A stretch of DNA of 42,707 nt from Streptococcus sp. A12 (GCF_905372335.1 NZ_CAJPOU010000012.1:1-42707); one strand, 5' to 3'; shown: positions 8,176-16,403, counted from the first letter of the stretch. Made by a program: numbers and translations. Notes: a model not told the origin generated them from the sequence alone.

Positions 8176-8670
8176 ATGACTCAAGAAATTGACTTAGAAA
8201 AATACCATCAGTTAGCGCTCCAGAAACAAAAGCAGCACCGCAAGGTATTGGCAAATCTGAAAAAGAAGCCTCCTAAAAATTTAGATAAAATAGCCCAAGA
8301 GATTCACGATGAAGTCTTTCAAGAAATTGATTGTACTGCCTGTGCCAACTGCTGTAAGACCCTAGGACCCGATTTTAAGGAAGCAGATATCACGCGCATC
8401 GCCAAGTATTTCAAGATGAAGCTTCCCGCTTTTGAGGCGGAATTTCTTCAAGTCGATGAAGATGGAGATAAGGTTTTTAAATCCATGCCTTGCCCTTTCT
8501 TGGGTGGTGATAATCTCTGTTCCATCTACGATGTGCGTCCTAAGGCTTGCCGAGAATTTCCTCATACAGACCGCAAGAAAATCTACCAGATCAACCATCT
8601 GACTATCAAGAATACCCTCACTTGCCCAGCAGCCTATTTATTTGTAGAAAAATTGAAGGATCGTTTGTAA
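8176..8670 (+). CDS. YkgJ-family cysteine cluster protein
   Basis: 164 residues, cytoplasmic. The centre carries the family pattern of clustered cysteines: DCTACANCCKTLG near residue 55, then MPCPFL, LCSIYDVRPKACREFP and a last Cys at LTCPAAY. These are thought to bind a zinc ion or Fe-S cluster; no defined reaction is known. The N-terminal 40 residues are a basic, Lys/Gln-rich helix. Its stop overlaps the start of the following nucleotidase (TAATG at 8668-8672), so the two are translationally coupled. An expression link between them is certain; a functional link is inference. Confidence 0.85.
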   Translation: MTQEIDLEKYHQLALQKQKQHRKVLANLKKKPPKNLDKIAQEIHDEVFQEIDCTACANCCKTLGPDFKEADITRIAKYFKMKLPAFEAEFLQVDEDGDKVFKSMPCPFLGGDNLCSIYDVRPKACREFPHTDRKKIYQINHLTIKNTLTCPAAYLFVEKLKDRL

Positions 8671-9362
8671 TGACTTACACATTTTTACTTTTTGACCTAG
8701 ACCACACCTTGTTGGACTTTGATACAGCGGAGGAAGTGGCCTTAACACAATTCCTGCAAGATCAGGGGGTTCAAGATATCCAAGCCTTTAAGGATTACTA
8801 CAAACCCATGAATCAAGGCCTCTGGAAAGATTTGGAGCAAAAGAAGATTAGCAAGAAAGACTTGATTAACAGCCGGTTTGCGATTGCCTTTGCTCATTTT
8901 AGCAGAGAGGTAGATGGTGAAGAGATGGCTTTGCGCTACCAGGACTACATTAGTCAACAGGGACAGACTTTCCCAGGATCAGAAGACTTGTTAGCCAATC
9001 TAGTAGAAAGAGGTTACAAGCTCTATGGTGCTACCAACGGCATTACTGCTATTCAGCAAGGGCGTTTGAAGCAATCTTCCATCACCCCTTATTTCAAAGA
9101 AATCTTCATCTCTGAACAATTAGGAACTCAAAAACCGGAAGTGGCCTTTTACGAAAAAATCGCGAACCTGATCCCAGGATTTGCCAAGGAACAAGCTCTC
9201 ATGATTGGCGATTCTTTGACGGCGGACATTGCTGGTGGCAATGATGCTGGGATTGATACCGTCTGGTACAATCCGGATCACAAAGAAAATACCAGTCCAG
9301 CAGTGCCGACTTATGAAGTGGATTCTTATGAGGCGTTATTGGCTCTCTTGCGAAAAGATTAG
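8670..9362 (+). CDS. HAD pyrimidine 5'-nucleotidase (YjjG/PynA-like)
   Basis: The true start is the ATG at 8670, overlapping the stop of the upstream gene by one base (TAATG). An in-frame extension back to 8547 lies inside that gene and is not credible. 230 residues. FDLDHTLLDFDTAEE gives the HAD nucleophile and acid (FDLDxT) plus the L-D-F start of the cap seen in YjjG-type enzymes. Motif II is ATNG, motif III the Lys of QLGTQKPEVAFYEK, motif IV MIGDSLTADIAGG. Known relatives hydrolyse non-canonical pyrimidine nucleoside monophosphates, a house-cleaning role. Assignment to YjjG/PynA is by pattern. Confidence 0.85.
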   Translation: MTYTFLLFDLDHTLLDFDTAEEVALTQFLQDQGVQDIQAFKDYYKPMNQGLWKDLEQKKISKKDLINSRFAIAFAHFSREVDGEEMALRYQDYISQQGQTFPGSEDLLANLVERGYKLYGATNGITAIQQGRLKQSSITPYFKEIFISEQLGTQKPEVAFYEKIANLIPGFAKEQALMIGDSLTADIAGGNDAGIDTVWYNPDHKENTSPAVPTYEVDSYEALLALLRKD

Positions 9363-9441
9363 CCTAGTACTGATACCAGTTGTTTTCAGTTAGAGGTGAA
9401 ATGGAATTGACCTGAAAAGAAGGAGATGTAAACGGGGTTAA

Positions 9442-10065
9442 ATGATTAGAAGAAATTTATTTTTTCAATTTCTTATTCAACTAGCTTATATCCTCCTATT
9501 AGCTGGTGCAGCTTTCTATTTGTTATGCTTATTGAATGGGATGGATTGGGACCAAGCTACTGTTCAGGAAAGAAAAGGGTTTCGAGCGTGGATAATGCTA
9601 GGCTGCACGGTTTCTTTCATTCTCATTCGGCAAGTATTCGAATTTGTTCGTCTGATTTGTAAAACAAGCAGAAAAGGCAGAGAGTTTTCGCAGCAATGGA
9701 ACGAATCAATCTCTTTGCTGGAGATAGAGAAGGAATCAACATTTAGTGAACCGAGGTTGAAGTTACTAGTATATAAGGGTTATTTGATAACCTATCGCTC
9801 TTGTTTCGACTATCTGAGAATAGATGAGGACATTTGGAAAATCCAACTTCAGAAATTTCAAAAGTATAGTTATAGTAGGTACTCTGGTAGAAACAAATCA
9901 CTTCTTCCTCCTAAGTATTTTCTTGTGTTAAGGGATTTTGACTACAAGGAATACTATCTCGCTATCAGCTATCAGAAAGAGGAGTGGCATCATTTTTGGA
10001 CCTATCTGATGAAGCAATATCCCTGGATTGAATGTAGCGGTGATGTGGAGGAACATCAAATATAA
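9442..10065 (+). CDS. Membrane protein with two N-terminal helices, unknown function
   Basis: 207 residues. Two hydrophobic segments (about 8-30, IQLAYILLLAGAAFYLLCL; and about 50-70, WIMLGCTVSFILI) are followed by a cytoplasmic domain of about 130 residues (KLLVYKGYLITYR ... YFLVLRDFDYKEYYLAISY ... WHHFWTYLMKQYPW). The plan resembles YcxB-type proteins, but I cannot confirm this. The ribosome site is weak: GGGG lies 4 bases before the ATG, while a better AAGGAG sits about 17 bases away, so translation may be modest. No promoter is evident, so read-through from the nucleotidase gene 79 bases upstream is likely. Confidence 0.75.
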   Translation: MIRRNLFFQFLIQLAYILLLAGAAFYLLCLLNGMDWDQATVQERKGFRAWIMLGCTVSFILIRQVFEFVRLICKTSRKGREFSQQWNESISLLEIEKESTFSEPRLKLLVYKGYLITYRSCFDYLRIDEDIWKIQLQKFQKYSYSRYSGRNKSLLPPKYFLVLRDFDYKEYYLAISYQKEEWHHFWTYLMKQYPWIECSGDVEEHQI

Positions 10066-10115
10066 GCGTTTCTTTAAGAACCTGAACAAGCTTTGTTCAA
10101 ATTTCATTCCATTAC

Positions 10116-10140
10116 AAACTAGCTCTCGGGCTAGTTTTTT
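10116..10140 (+). terminator. Terminator after the two-helix membrane protein
   Basis: AAACTAGC (10116-10123), loop of 6, GCTAGTTT (10130-10137), ending in Ts. A second small hairpin, TGAACAA/TTGTTCA, lies just upstream (about 10083-10099). Confidence 0.8.
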
Positions 10141-10148
10141 GGTATCAT
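10140..10148 (+). promoter_or_regulatory. Extended -10 promoter that may yield a leaderless message
   Basis: TGGTATCAT (TG 10140-10141, TATCAT 10143-10148). The usual start point about 7 bases on falls at the ATG of the next gene (10155). Confidence 0.5.
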
Positions 10149-10154
10149 AAATGC

Positions 10155-10904
10155 ATGAATATATTTAAGACAATACCATTCAACATTAAAAAATGGTTTC
10201 TCTATCTGCTTCTTGCATTCTTCATAGCGGTCACACTCTTGACTTGTTTTTTTTTCTTTCCAATCGATCAAGAAGAAAAGAAAATTCAAGAGCAAATTTC
10301 TGGCTTTTATCAGGAAGCGGGATTTAAAGGAGACCTACATTTTAAAGAAGCTGAATTCCATGGTCTGTCGACCAAATATGCCTATAGCTATCAAGAAAGA
10401 GTTGAGGGTAAGACGGTTCAGTTTGATTTTCTTTATGCAAGCCTCCTATCTAAAGAAGAAATTGGGAGAAATTATGACACGGCTGAAGAACTGGCTCAAC
10501 ATTACAACAGTTGGTTAGTAGCTCCGTTCTTCGAAAGAGCCTTTACGGAATCTCAAGGATTTAAACAATTAAAGCAAGAGATAAAAGAGCGATTCCATCA
10601 ACAGGGCCTCGAGGTAAGTGAGATTCGTCTCCAGTTACCAATTCAAAATCCCGATTTTGAAGATCAGTTAGCAAGAGACTTGCTAGCTACCGAGAAAGAT
10701 GGAGCAACGGATCTTCGTGGGATTCTGACCTTGGATTATGCTACCTACCGCCAAATTAAGGGGTTTTCCTTTACCGTTACAGTGACTTCCCTGGCCAAAG
10801 AATTTGAAGGGAAACACTTGGATGTATCCGGTCTTCCCCCTGGGAACTATGTTATTGAATCGGATTCCAAAGATGAAGGATCTTATTACTTTGAAATCGA
10901 TTAA
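10155..10904 (+). CDS. Signal-anchored protein of unknown function
   Basis: 249 residues. One strong membrane segment (about 14-35, WFLYLLLAFFIAVTLLTCFF) near the N terminus suggests a signal anchor with an extracellular remainder. The rest is a soluble mixed alpha/beta domain (residues 40-249) without cysteines and with an acidic, Tyr-rich end (SDSKDEGSYYFEID). I do not recognise the family. There is no Shine-Dalgarno sequence: the 14 bases before ATG are the previous terminator's T run and a -10 box. Either the mRNA is leaderless or the start is different; no other ATG, GTG or TTG in frame fits upstream. Confidence 0.75.
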   Translation: MNIFKTIPFNIKKWFLYLLLAFFIAVTLLTCFFFFPIDQEEKKIQEQISGFYQEAGFKGDLHFKEAEFHGLSTKYAYSYQERVEGKTVQFDFLYASLLSKEEIGRNYDTAEELAQHYNSWLVAPFFERAFTESQGFKQLKQEIKERFHQQGLEVSEIRLQLPIQNPDFEDQLARDLLATEKDGATDLRGILTLDYATYRQIKGFSFTVTVTSLAKEFEGKHLDVSGLPPGNYVIESDSKDEGSYYFEID

Positions 10905-10933
10905 AAAATTTTTAATAGTGTCAAGTTTTTTTC

Positions 10934-10961
10934 TTGACAGGTCTATAAAATGTGTTATAAT
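10934..10961 (+). promoter_or_regulatory. Strong promoter of rpsP, -35 inside an inverted repeat
   Basis: TTGACA (10934-10939), 16 bases, TATAAT (10956-10961) with TG at 10953-10954. The -35 is the right arm of a perfect repeat TGTCAAG (10919-10925), seven Ts, CTTGACA (10933-10939). In RNA from the upstream gene this repeat would form a hairpin, perhaps a weak terminator. Confidence 0.85.
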
Positions 10962-11027
10962 AGAACATGTGCTAAATAGCTTGTCTATTTCACCGAAAAT
11001 TAAAATATAGAAAAGAGACTTATAAAA

Positions 11028-11300
11028 ATGGCAGTTAAAATTCGTTTGACTCGTATGGGTTCTAAGAAAAAACCTTACTACCGTATCAACGTAGCAGATT
11101 CACGTTCACCACGTGATGGACGTTTCATCGAAACAGTTGGAACTTACAATCCACTTGTTGAAGAAAACCAAGTAACTTTGAAAGAAGACCGCGTTCTTGC
11201 ATGGTTGGCTGATGGAGCTCAACCTTCAGATACAGTTCGCAACATCCTTTCAAAAGAAGGTGTCTTGAAGAAATTCCACGATTCTAAATTCTCAAAATAA
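11028..11300 (+). CDS. rpsP: 30S ribosomal protein S16
   Basis: 90 residues, the usual length. MAVKIRLTRMGSKKKPYYRI at the N terminus and SPRDGRFIETVGTYNPL are S16 signatures. It is a small-subunit assembly protein. It is driven by the near-consensus promoter at 10934-10961 and followed 19 bases later by khpA, the standard streptococcal pairing. Confidence 0.97.
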   Translation: MAVKIRLTRMGSKKKPYYRINVADSRSPRDGRFIETVGTYNPLVEENQVTLKEDRVLAWLADGAQPSDTVRNILSKEGVLKKFHDSKFSK

Positions 11301-11319
11301 TCAAAAAGTAGGTTGATGT

Positions 11320-11559
11320 ATGGATACGATTGAAAATCTTATTATTGCAATTGTGAAACCTTTGATTTCACAACCGGATGCCTTAACCATCAAGATCGAA
11401 GATACTCCTGAATTCTTGGAGTACCACCTTGACCTTGATCCTAGCGATGTTGGTCGAGTGATCGGTCGGAAAGGTCGCACCATTTCTGCGATAAGAACGA
11501 TTGTCTACTCTGTCCCAACTGAAGATAAAAAAGTAAGAATCGTTATTGACGAAAAATAA
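11320..11559 (+). CDS. khpA: KH-domain RNA-binding protein KhpA
   Basis: 79 residues, the size of pneumococcal KhpA. A single type-II KH domain fills the protein; the RNA-binding GxxG loop is in GRVIGRKGRTISAIR. KhpA pairs with KhpB (Jag/EloR) and affects cell elongation and division through RNA binding. It sits after rpsP, as in other firmicutes. Its ribosome site is weak (GTAGG), so translation may depend on rpsP. A terminator follows at once, separating it from the MazG-like gene. Confidence 0.93.
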   Translation: MDTIENLIIAIVKPLISQPDALTIKIEDTPEFLEYHLDLDPSDVGRVIGRKGRTISAIRTIVYSVPTEDKKVRIVIDEK

Positions 11560-11561
11560 AA

Positions 11562-11586
11562 GGCGGGACTCTGTCCCGTTTTTTTG
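11562..11586 (+). terminator. Terminator of rpsP-khpA
   Basis: CGGGAC (11564-11569), 3-base loop, GTCCCG (11573-11578), with flanking G-T/G-T pairs and seven Ts. Confidence 0.85.
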
Positions 11587-11601
11587 TTGCAAGGAGAAGG
11601 A

Positions 11602-11934
11602 ATGAGAGATTTAACAGTTAGACAACTAGAGGAATACTTACTTGATCATTATCAACAATCTAGAACAGAAGAAGGACTTTTTATCAAACTAGTGGAAGAA
11701 GTTGGAGAAGTCGCTGAGGTTTTAAATGGACGTTCAGGTAGAAAAGAAGGTGTCCAAGATTCAAACGAGGTATTGGCAAAGGAGTTGGCAGATATCATTC
11801 ATTACACAGTGGCAATTGCAGCTATCAACCATATCGACCTAACGAAGACCATTTTTGAAAAAGACAAGAAGGCAGCCATCAAGTATCAGCATGAACAAGA
11901 TTTGGAAGGCTTTTTAGCAAGAAAGTCCATTTGA
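11602..11934 (+). CDS. MazG-like nucleotide pyrophosphohydrolase
   Basis: The start is the ATG at 11602, preceded by AAGGAG at the right distance; the TTG at 11584 lies in the terminator. 110 residues. The all-alpha NTP pyrophosphatase motif is clear: EEVGEVAEVLN (E-E-x-x-E) and, about 35 residues on, ELADIIHY (E-x-x-D), the magnesium ligands of MazG/dUTPase-type enzymes. It likely removes pyrophosphate from unwanted nucleoside triphosphates. Transcription may read through the short terminator upstream, as no promoter is seen. Confidence 0.85.
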   Translation: MRDLTVRQLEEYLLDHYQQSRTEEGLFIKLVEEVGEVAEVLNGRSGRKEGVQDSNEVLAKELADIIHYTVAIAAINHIDLTKTIFEKDKKAAIKYQHEQDLEGFLARKSI

Positions 11935-11950
11935 GAAAATCTATTGAACG

Positions 11951-11959
11951 TGATAAAAT
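11951..11959 (+). promoter_or_regulatory. Extended -10 promoter of the alpha/beta hydrolase gene
   Basis: TGATAAAAT (11951-11959). Expected transcription start near 11966, about 40 bases before the best start codon. Confidence 0.55.
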
Positions 11960-12009
11960 AAAACCTAAGAATGTTAAGTGAATTGTTGTTTAGAAGGAGT
12001 TATTTTGAT

Positions 12010-12792
12010 ATGAACCGATTTGAAGTAACTACAAAGATTGGTTGTCTCTCTGTTACTTATAAAAAGGGAAATAAAATACTAGTTTGTTTAAATGGTGCTG
12101 GTTTGATACCAAGTTATGAAAATTTCCTACCAATCCTTGAAAAACTTCCTTCCTCAATAGGTTACTTAACGATTGATTTTCCGAATACAGGCAGGAGTCC
12201 GATTCATAGTCAAACAGGAATTAATTTGGACAATCTTGTTGAAGCAGTATTCGAAATCCTGAAAGGGTTGGAAATTTCCGATTATATACTTTGTGTTCAT
12301 AGTTTAAGTGGTGTTTTGGCTTTAAAGTTACTGAGTAAACCAATTAAGTGTCAAGCTTTGATAGCAATTGAACCAACAACAAAAAATATAATGTTTGCTG
12401 ATTTTTCAAAAAATCCTTATCCAGAAATGGAAGAGCAAATGAGGATGATTGAAGAATGTGGTCCGGAAAATTATTTTAAGGGACTAACTCATGCAACATT
12501 TGAACCTGAAACTGATAGACTGATTTGGGAATTGATGGAAGAAAAGGGCTTAGAATTGGAAAAGCAAGTTCCTGGATTTCAGATATCAGTAAATATTACC
12601 GCTGAAGATTTTGATAGTTTGACCTTAGCAGATAATATTCCTGTTTTCGTATTTTGTCAGGCGTACAGAGAAAAAGAGTACAGAGATTCAGAATATTGGA
12701 ATTCAAATACGAAACTCATTCTAGGTGGAAACCACCACTATCTACACTGGTCAGAATCGGAAAAAATTGCAACTCTTATTAGAGAACTGTAA
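12010..12792 (+). CDS. Alpha/beta hydrolase with an unusual nucleophile elbow
   Basis: The start is the ATG at 12010, with AAGGAG 10 bases before it; an in-frame ATG at 11971 lacks a ribosome site and would leave almost no leader. 260 residues, cytoplasmic. Fold landmarks: VCLNGAGL (oxyanion loop), IDFPNTGRSP after strand 4, nucleophile elbow VHSLSG, and catalytic His near the end in GGNHHYLHWSES. The elbow differs from the usual G-H-S-x-G-G: V for the first Gly and S for the fifth position. Substrate unknown. The gene is visibly more A/T-rich than its neighbours and separates khpA/mazG from rimM, suggesting a later insertion. Confidence 0.82.
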   Translation: MNRFEVTTKIGCLSVTYKKGNKILVCLNGAGLIPSYENFLPILEKLPSSIGYLTIDFPNTGRSPIHSQTGINLDNLVEAVFEILKGLEISDYILCVHSLSGVLALKLLSKPIKCQALIAIEPTTKNIMFADFSKNPYPEMEEQMRMIEECGPENYFKGLTHATFEPETDRLIWELMEEKGLELEKQVPGFQISVNITAEDFDSLTLADNIPVFVFCQAYREKEYRDSEYWNSNTKLILGGNHHYLHWSESEKIATLIREL

Positions 12793-12827
12793 AGATAAAT
12801 TAATTAAAAGAGGAATGTAGTGAAATC

Positions 12828-13346
12828 ATGAATTATTTTAACGTTGGGAAAATTGTCAATACCCAAGGCTTACAAGGAGAGATGCGGGTCTTGTCTGTGA
12901 CAGACTTTGCAGAAGAACGCTTTAAAAAAGGAGCTGAATTGGCCCTCTTTGATGAGAAGGATCAGTTTGTCCAAACAGTGACCATTGCTAGCCACCGTAA
13001 GCACAAGAACTTCGATATCATCAAGTTTAAGGATATGTACCATATCAATGCTATTGAAAAGTTCAAGGGCTTTAGCCTTAAGGTTGCGGAAGAAGACTTG
13101 ACGGATTTAGATGAGGGCGAATTCTATTACCATGAGATCATCGGCCTTGATGTTTACGAAAATGACCAACTAATCGGTCAAATCAAGGAAATCCTGCAAC
13201 CAGGTGCCAATGACGTCTGGGTCGTTAAACGCAAAGGTAAACGTGACCTTCTCTTGCCTTATATCCCACCAGTGGTGCTCAATATCGATATCCCGGGTAA
13301 TCGGGTCGATGTGGACATCTTAGAAGGGTTAGACGATGAAGATTGA
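12828..13346 (+). CDS. rimM: Ribosome maturation factor RimM
   Basis: 172 residues. The N-terminal RimM barrel (FNVGKIVNTQGLQGEMRV) and C-terminal PRC barrel (YYHEIIGLDVY ... IPPVVLNIDI) are both present. RimM assists 30S head assembly and binds S19. GAGG precedes the ATG. The gene overlaps trmD by 11 bases, so the two are translated together. Confidence 0.95.
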   Translation: MNYFNVGKIVNTQGLQGEMRVLSVTDFAEERFKKGAELALFDEKDQFVQTVTIASHRKHKNFDIIKFKDMYHINAIEKFKGFSLKVAEEDLTDLDEGEFYYHEIIGLDVYENDQLIGQIKEILQPGANDVWVVKRKGKRDLLLPYIPPVVLNIDIPGNRVDVDILEGLDDED

Positions 13347-14052
13347 TATTTTAACCCTCTTTCCAGAGATGTTTTCGCCTTTGGAGCACTCGATCGTCGG
13401 CAAGGCGCGTGAAAAGGGACTCCTCGAGATTAACTACCATAATTTCCGTGAAAATGCTGAAAAGGCGCGCCATGTGGATGATGAGCCCTATGGTGGCGGA
13501 CAAGGGATGCTTCTACGAGCGCAGCCGATTTTTGATGCCTATGATGCCATTGAGAAAAAGAACCCGCGCGTGATCTTACTGGACCCTGCTGGTCGGACCT
13601 TTGACCAAGCCTATGCAGAAGAGTTAGCTCAGGAAGAAGAATTGATCTTTATCTGTGGCCACTATGAAGGCTACGACGAGCGGATCAAGACCTTGGTAAC
13701 AGATGAGATTTCGCTGGGGGATTATGTCCTGACAGGTGGGGAACTTGCTGCTATGACCATGATTGATGCGACAGTCCGCTTGATTCCAGAAGTGATTGGA
13801 AAAGAGTCCAGCCACCAGGATGATAGTTTCTCGTCTGGTCTTCTGGAATATCCTCAATACACACGGCCTTATGAATACAGAGGAATGACGGTTCCAGATG
13901 TCCTCATGAGTGGCCACCATGAAAAGATCCGTCAATGGCGTCTCTATCAGAGTTTGAAAAAGACCTTGGAGCGTCGCCCTGATCTGCTAGAAAACTATGA
14001 ATTGACAGCAGAAGAAGAGAAGATGTTGGAGCAAATTAAACAGGAAGACTAA
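13336..14052 (+). CDS. trmD: tRNA (guanine-N1)-methyltransferase TrmD
   Basis: 238 residues, the normal length. This is the SPOUT enzyme that methylates G37 of tRNAs reading CNN codons, using S-adenosylmethionine, and prevents +1 frameshifts. Signatures: MKIDILTLFPEMF at the start, DEPYGGGQGM, ICGHYEGYDERI, and the knot loop GDYVLTGGELAAM. It begins inside the end of rimM and is the last gene before a terminator. Confidence 0.97.
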   Translation: MKIDILTLFPEMFSPLEHSIVGKAREKGLLEINYHNFRENAEKARHVDDEPYGGGQGMLLRAQPIFDAYDAIEKKNPRVILLDPAGRTFDQAYAEELAQEEELIFICGHYEGYDERIKTLVTDEISLGDYVLTGGELAAMTMIDATVRLIPEVIGKESSHQDDSFSSGLLEYPQYTRPYEYRGMTVPDVLMSGHHEKIRQWRLYQSLKKTLERRPDLLENYELTAEEEKMLEQIKQED

Positions 14053-14074
14053 CAGCCTTTGCTGTTTTTCTTTT
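14051..14074 (+). terminator. Terminator of rimM-trmD
   Basis: AACAGC (14051-14056), CTTT loop, GCTGTT (14061-14066) and a T-rich tract. The stem begins in the stop codon. Confidence 0.8.
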
Positions 14075-14181
14075 GCCCTAAAATTTAAAAAAATCTTTCC
14101 CATCCTACTAGTTATTAGTAACAAAATGTGGTATTCTTATGAAGAGAGAAGAGAAATGATAAAGTTTTGGTGGGAATTGCA

Positions 14182-16389
14182 ATGGGCAAAAGAATAGGAA
14201 AATCAGTCTTTACAACGGGTGTCGCTGCGACAACCCTCTTTTCAGGTTTGGCTGGACATAAGGCGCAAGCGGAGGAGATCACTCAGAAGGATGCTGGGGA
14301 TCAGCAGTCGACGGATATGACTGGAATGGATTCAAGTTTTATGGATATGGATATCTTAAATGAACAGTTAGCAAAAGCTGAAAAAAGAGTAGAAGACCAA
14401 CGTTTGCTCTTGAATCAGGCTCAATCTGAATACAATGTAGCCAAGTCTGGTCTTGAAGCTGCTGAAGCGAACTTACAGAATACTGAAAAAAGGATTCAAG
14501 ACTCCAATCAAAGCTCCATTGGCAAAACTGAAAATGAAGTTGCAGTTGCTAAAGCAGTTGTTACTTTAGAAGAAGACAAGGTACGCCAAGCAACAGAAGC
14601 CGATCGCCAAGTCCGTTCTGCCATCAAGAATCAAGAGAATAAAATCGCTGCCCAACAATTACTTGTAGATATTGCAGGTAATGAATTGAGAAAAGCCAAA
14701 CAACCCATCCAGAACGATGAGACAGTATTAGCCAACGCACAGCAAAAAGAGGAGCAGGCGCAAAACGAATTAAAAATAGCTCAAGCATTAGTGGTTAATC
14801 TAACAGAAACTCATGCCAATGTGCCCCAGGTCTTAAAGCAGGTTTCCAGTGAGATTGCTGGCGCACAGGAGAAAATTGAGCGACTAGCCCATCAAATTTC
14901 CCTAAAAGAAGTGGAGTTAGAACAGGTCCGTGAAGCGGCAATGCTAAGTCCCATCAATCTTCAACAGGAAAGCTATGAGGGTTTGCTTCAAGAGTGGATC
15001 AAGTCGGGTGACCAAGGCGCTGTCGAAGCCTTGTCTCTTTATCGCCGTAGGAGTGAAGAGGAGCAGCTGGCAGGTGGAAAGGTCGCTAGATTAGATAATG
15101 TCTTAAAAGCGTTAGAAATCGTAGATACGATTAATCAGTACCGTCGCCAGGCTGGTTTAGAGGAGCTCTTGGTGGCTCCTTATCAACTACCTGCTAGTCA
15201 ACTTCAAACAGAGTGTTATGTAAATCATCGACAAGCCTTGTCCAGTTACCAAGAGAATGAGAATGTTGCTTGGGGCTATCGACCTAGAGAAGCGATTGCC
15301 TTCTGGTATAGTGAAAAAGACCACTATCGTCAATTAGCCAAGCAATTCAATTTACCGACGGCTGAAAGTCAGCTAAATCCTAGTCAGATCTTCAGAAAAG
15401 TGGGACCGGAGCTATTTGCTAAGGTTGGCCACTATGTCCACATGATGGGGAATCAATACAAGGCCATTTCAGTAGCCTATGATCCAGATTTAGAAGTATC
15501 TCAAGCAGCTTTCTTTGAAGAAGGTAGTCCGCTTTATACCAGTGAAGAACTGACCAAGTGGATGAGAAAAGTTGCCAATGCAAGGACGACAAAAGCAGAT
15601 GTGAAGGCTGTAAAAAATACATTGGAGAGCCTAAAGGTCGAAAAGATTAATCAAGAATCCCGCATCAATATCCTTTCTGGGCATTTATTCGATGTCAAGA
15701 ATTCTCTTGCAAGTCATGAGCAACTATTGGCGCGTGCACAACGTAACCTAGCTTCAGCGATTAAGAAATGGCAGGCTGCGACGATAGAAGTCAAGGAAGC
15801 GGAGAACTCACTGGCAGTATCACGAGCTCGGATACAAGGTAGTATTAGCCCGAAAGAAGAAGCCTTGAAAAATGTCACTCTAGCATTAGAAGAAGATAAA
15901 AAGCAATTAGAAGCGTTACAGAATGCAGCGAAAGAGACTGCATCTAAGCTTGAAGGAGCGCATACCCAACTTCAAATCGCTCAAAAACAATTAACGCAAG
16001 CCAAAGGTCACCTAAAACTGTTTACCAATTCATCTGAACTGCTAGTTGATGCCCAGGCCTTGGTGGCTTCCGCAAAAGCGGAACTCGAAGAGAAAAAAGT
16101 AGAATTTGAAACAGCCTTTGCAAGTTTTATGGCTTATCAAAAAGAAGCTAGTGAGTTTAGGAGTCGGATTGAGAAAATTCAGTCAAATGAGGATGAAAAT
16201 AAATCTGCAGTAGCAGGAGAGGAAGAAGTTACTAATCAGGCCCAGGTTTCGTTACTTGCTTCTACTCAATCAGAAGATCATTTACAAGACGAAGCTAACC
16301 TTGAGAAAGCTACTGGAAAAGACGAACACAAAAGTAAAAAGGGATTATCCAAATGGTTCCGAGGGCTTGGGTTTAAAAAAGATGACTAG
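14182..16389 (+). CDS. Secreted coiled-coil protein with CAP domain (SEC10/PgrA-like)
   Basis: I prefer ATG 14182 (GGTGGG 7 bases upstream); in-frame TTG 14167 and GTG 14170 are possible. 735 residues. Signal peptide 1-30 (VFTTGVAATTLFSGLAG, cut after AQA). Long coiled coils (about 45-265 and 465-690), rich in Glu, Lys, Gln and Ala, flank a CAP/SCP-like domain (about 304-440) with ENVAWGYRPREAIAFWYSEK and KVGHYVHMM. This layout matches streptococcal SEC10/PgrA surface-exclusion-type proteins, but those usually end in LPXTG. This one ends in a basic tail (KKGLSKWFRGLGFKKDD) with no sorting signal or membrane helix, so it is probably secreted or held by charge. Confidence 0.82.
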   Translation: MGKRIGKSVFTTGVAATTLFSGLAGHKAQAEEITQKDAGDQQSTDMTGMDSSFMDMDILNEQLAKAEKRVEDQRLLLNQAQSEYNVAKSGLEAAEANLQNTEKRIQDSNQSSIGKTENEVAVAKAVVTLEEDKVRQATEADRQVRSAIKNQENKIAAQQLLVDIAGNELRKAKQPIQNDETVLANAQQKEEQAQNELKIAQALVVNLTETHANVPQVLKQVSSEIAGAQEKIERLAHQISLKEVELEQVREAAMLSPINLQQESYEGLLQEWIKSGDQGAVEALSLYRRRSEEEQLAGGKVARLDNVLKALEIVDTINQYRRQAGLEELLVAPYQLPASQLQTECYVNHRQALSSYQENENVAWGYRPREAIAFWYSEKDHYRQLAKQFNLPTAESQLNPSQIFRKVGPELFAKVGHYVHMMGNQYKAISVAYDPDLEVSQAAFFEEGSPLYTSEELTKWMRKVANARTTKADVKAVKNTLESLKVEKINQESRINILSGHLFDVKNSLASHEQLLARAQRNLASAIKKWQAATIEVKEAENSLAVSRARIQGSISPKEEALKNVTLALEEDKKQLEALQNAAKETASKLEGAHTQLQIAQKQLTQAKGHLKLFTNSSELLVDAQALVASAKAELEEKKVEFETAFASFMAYQKEASEFRSRIEKIQSNEDENKSAVAGEEEVTNQAQVSLLASTQSEDHLQDEANLEKATGKDEHKSKKGLSKWFRGLGFKKDD

Positions 16390-16403
16390 TTGTTAAAGTG
16401 AGA

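Noticed and set aside
8547..8669. N-terminal extension of the YjjG-like nucleotidase
   Set aside because: It lies within the YkgJ-family gene, while the TAATG overlap at 8668-8672 gives a start that places the HAD motif at the usual distance from the N terminus.
6446..11957. Shared 15-mer ATTGAACGTGATAAA at 6446 and 11943 as a common regulator site
   Set aside because: One such repeat is expected by chance in a window of this size, and the shared part includes the -10 bases that promoters have in common. Recorded as promoters only.
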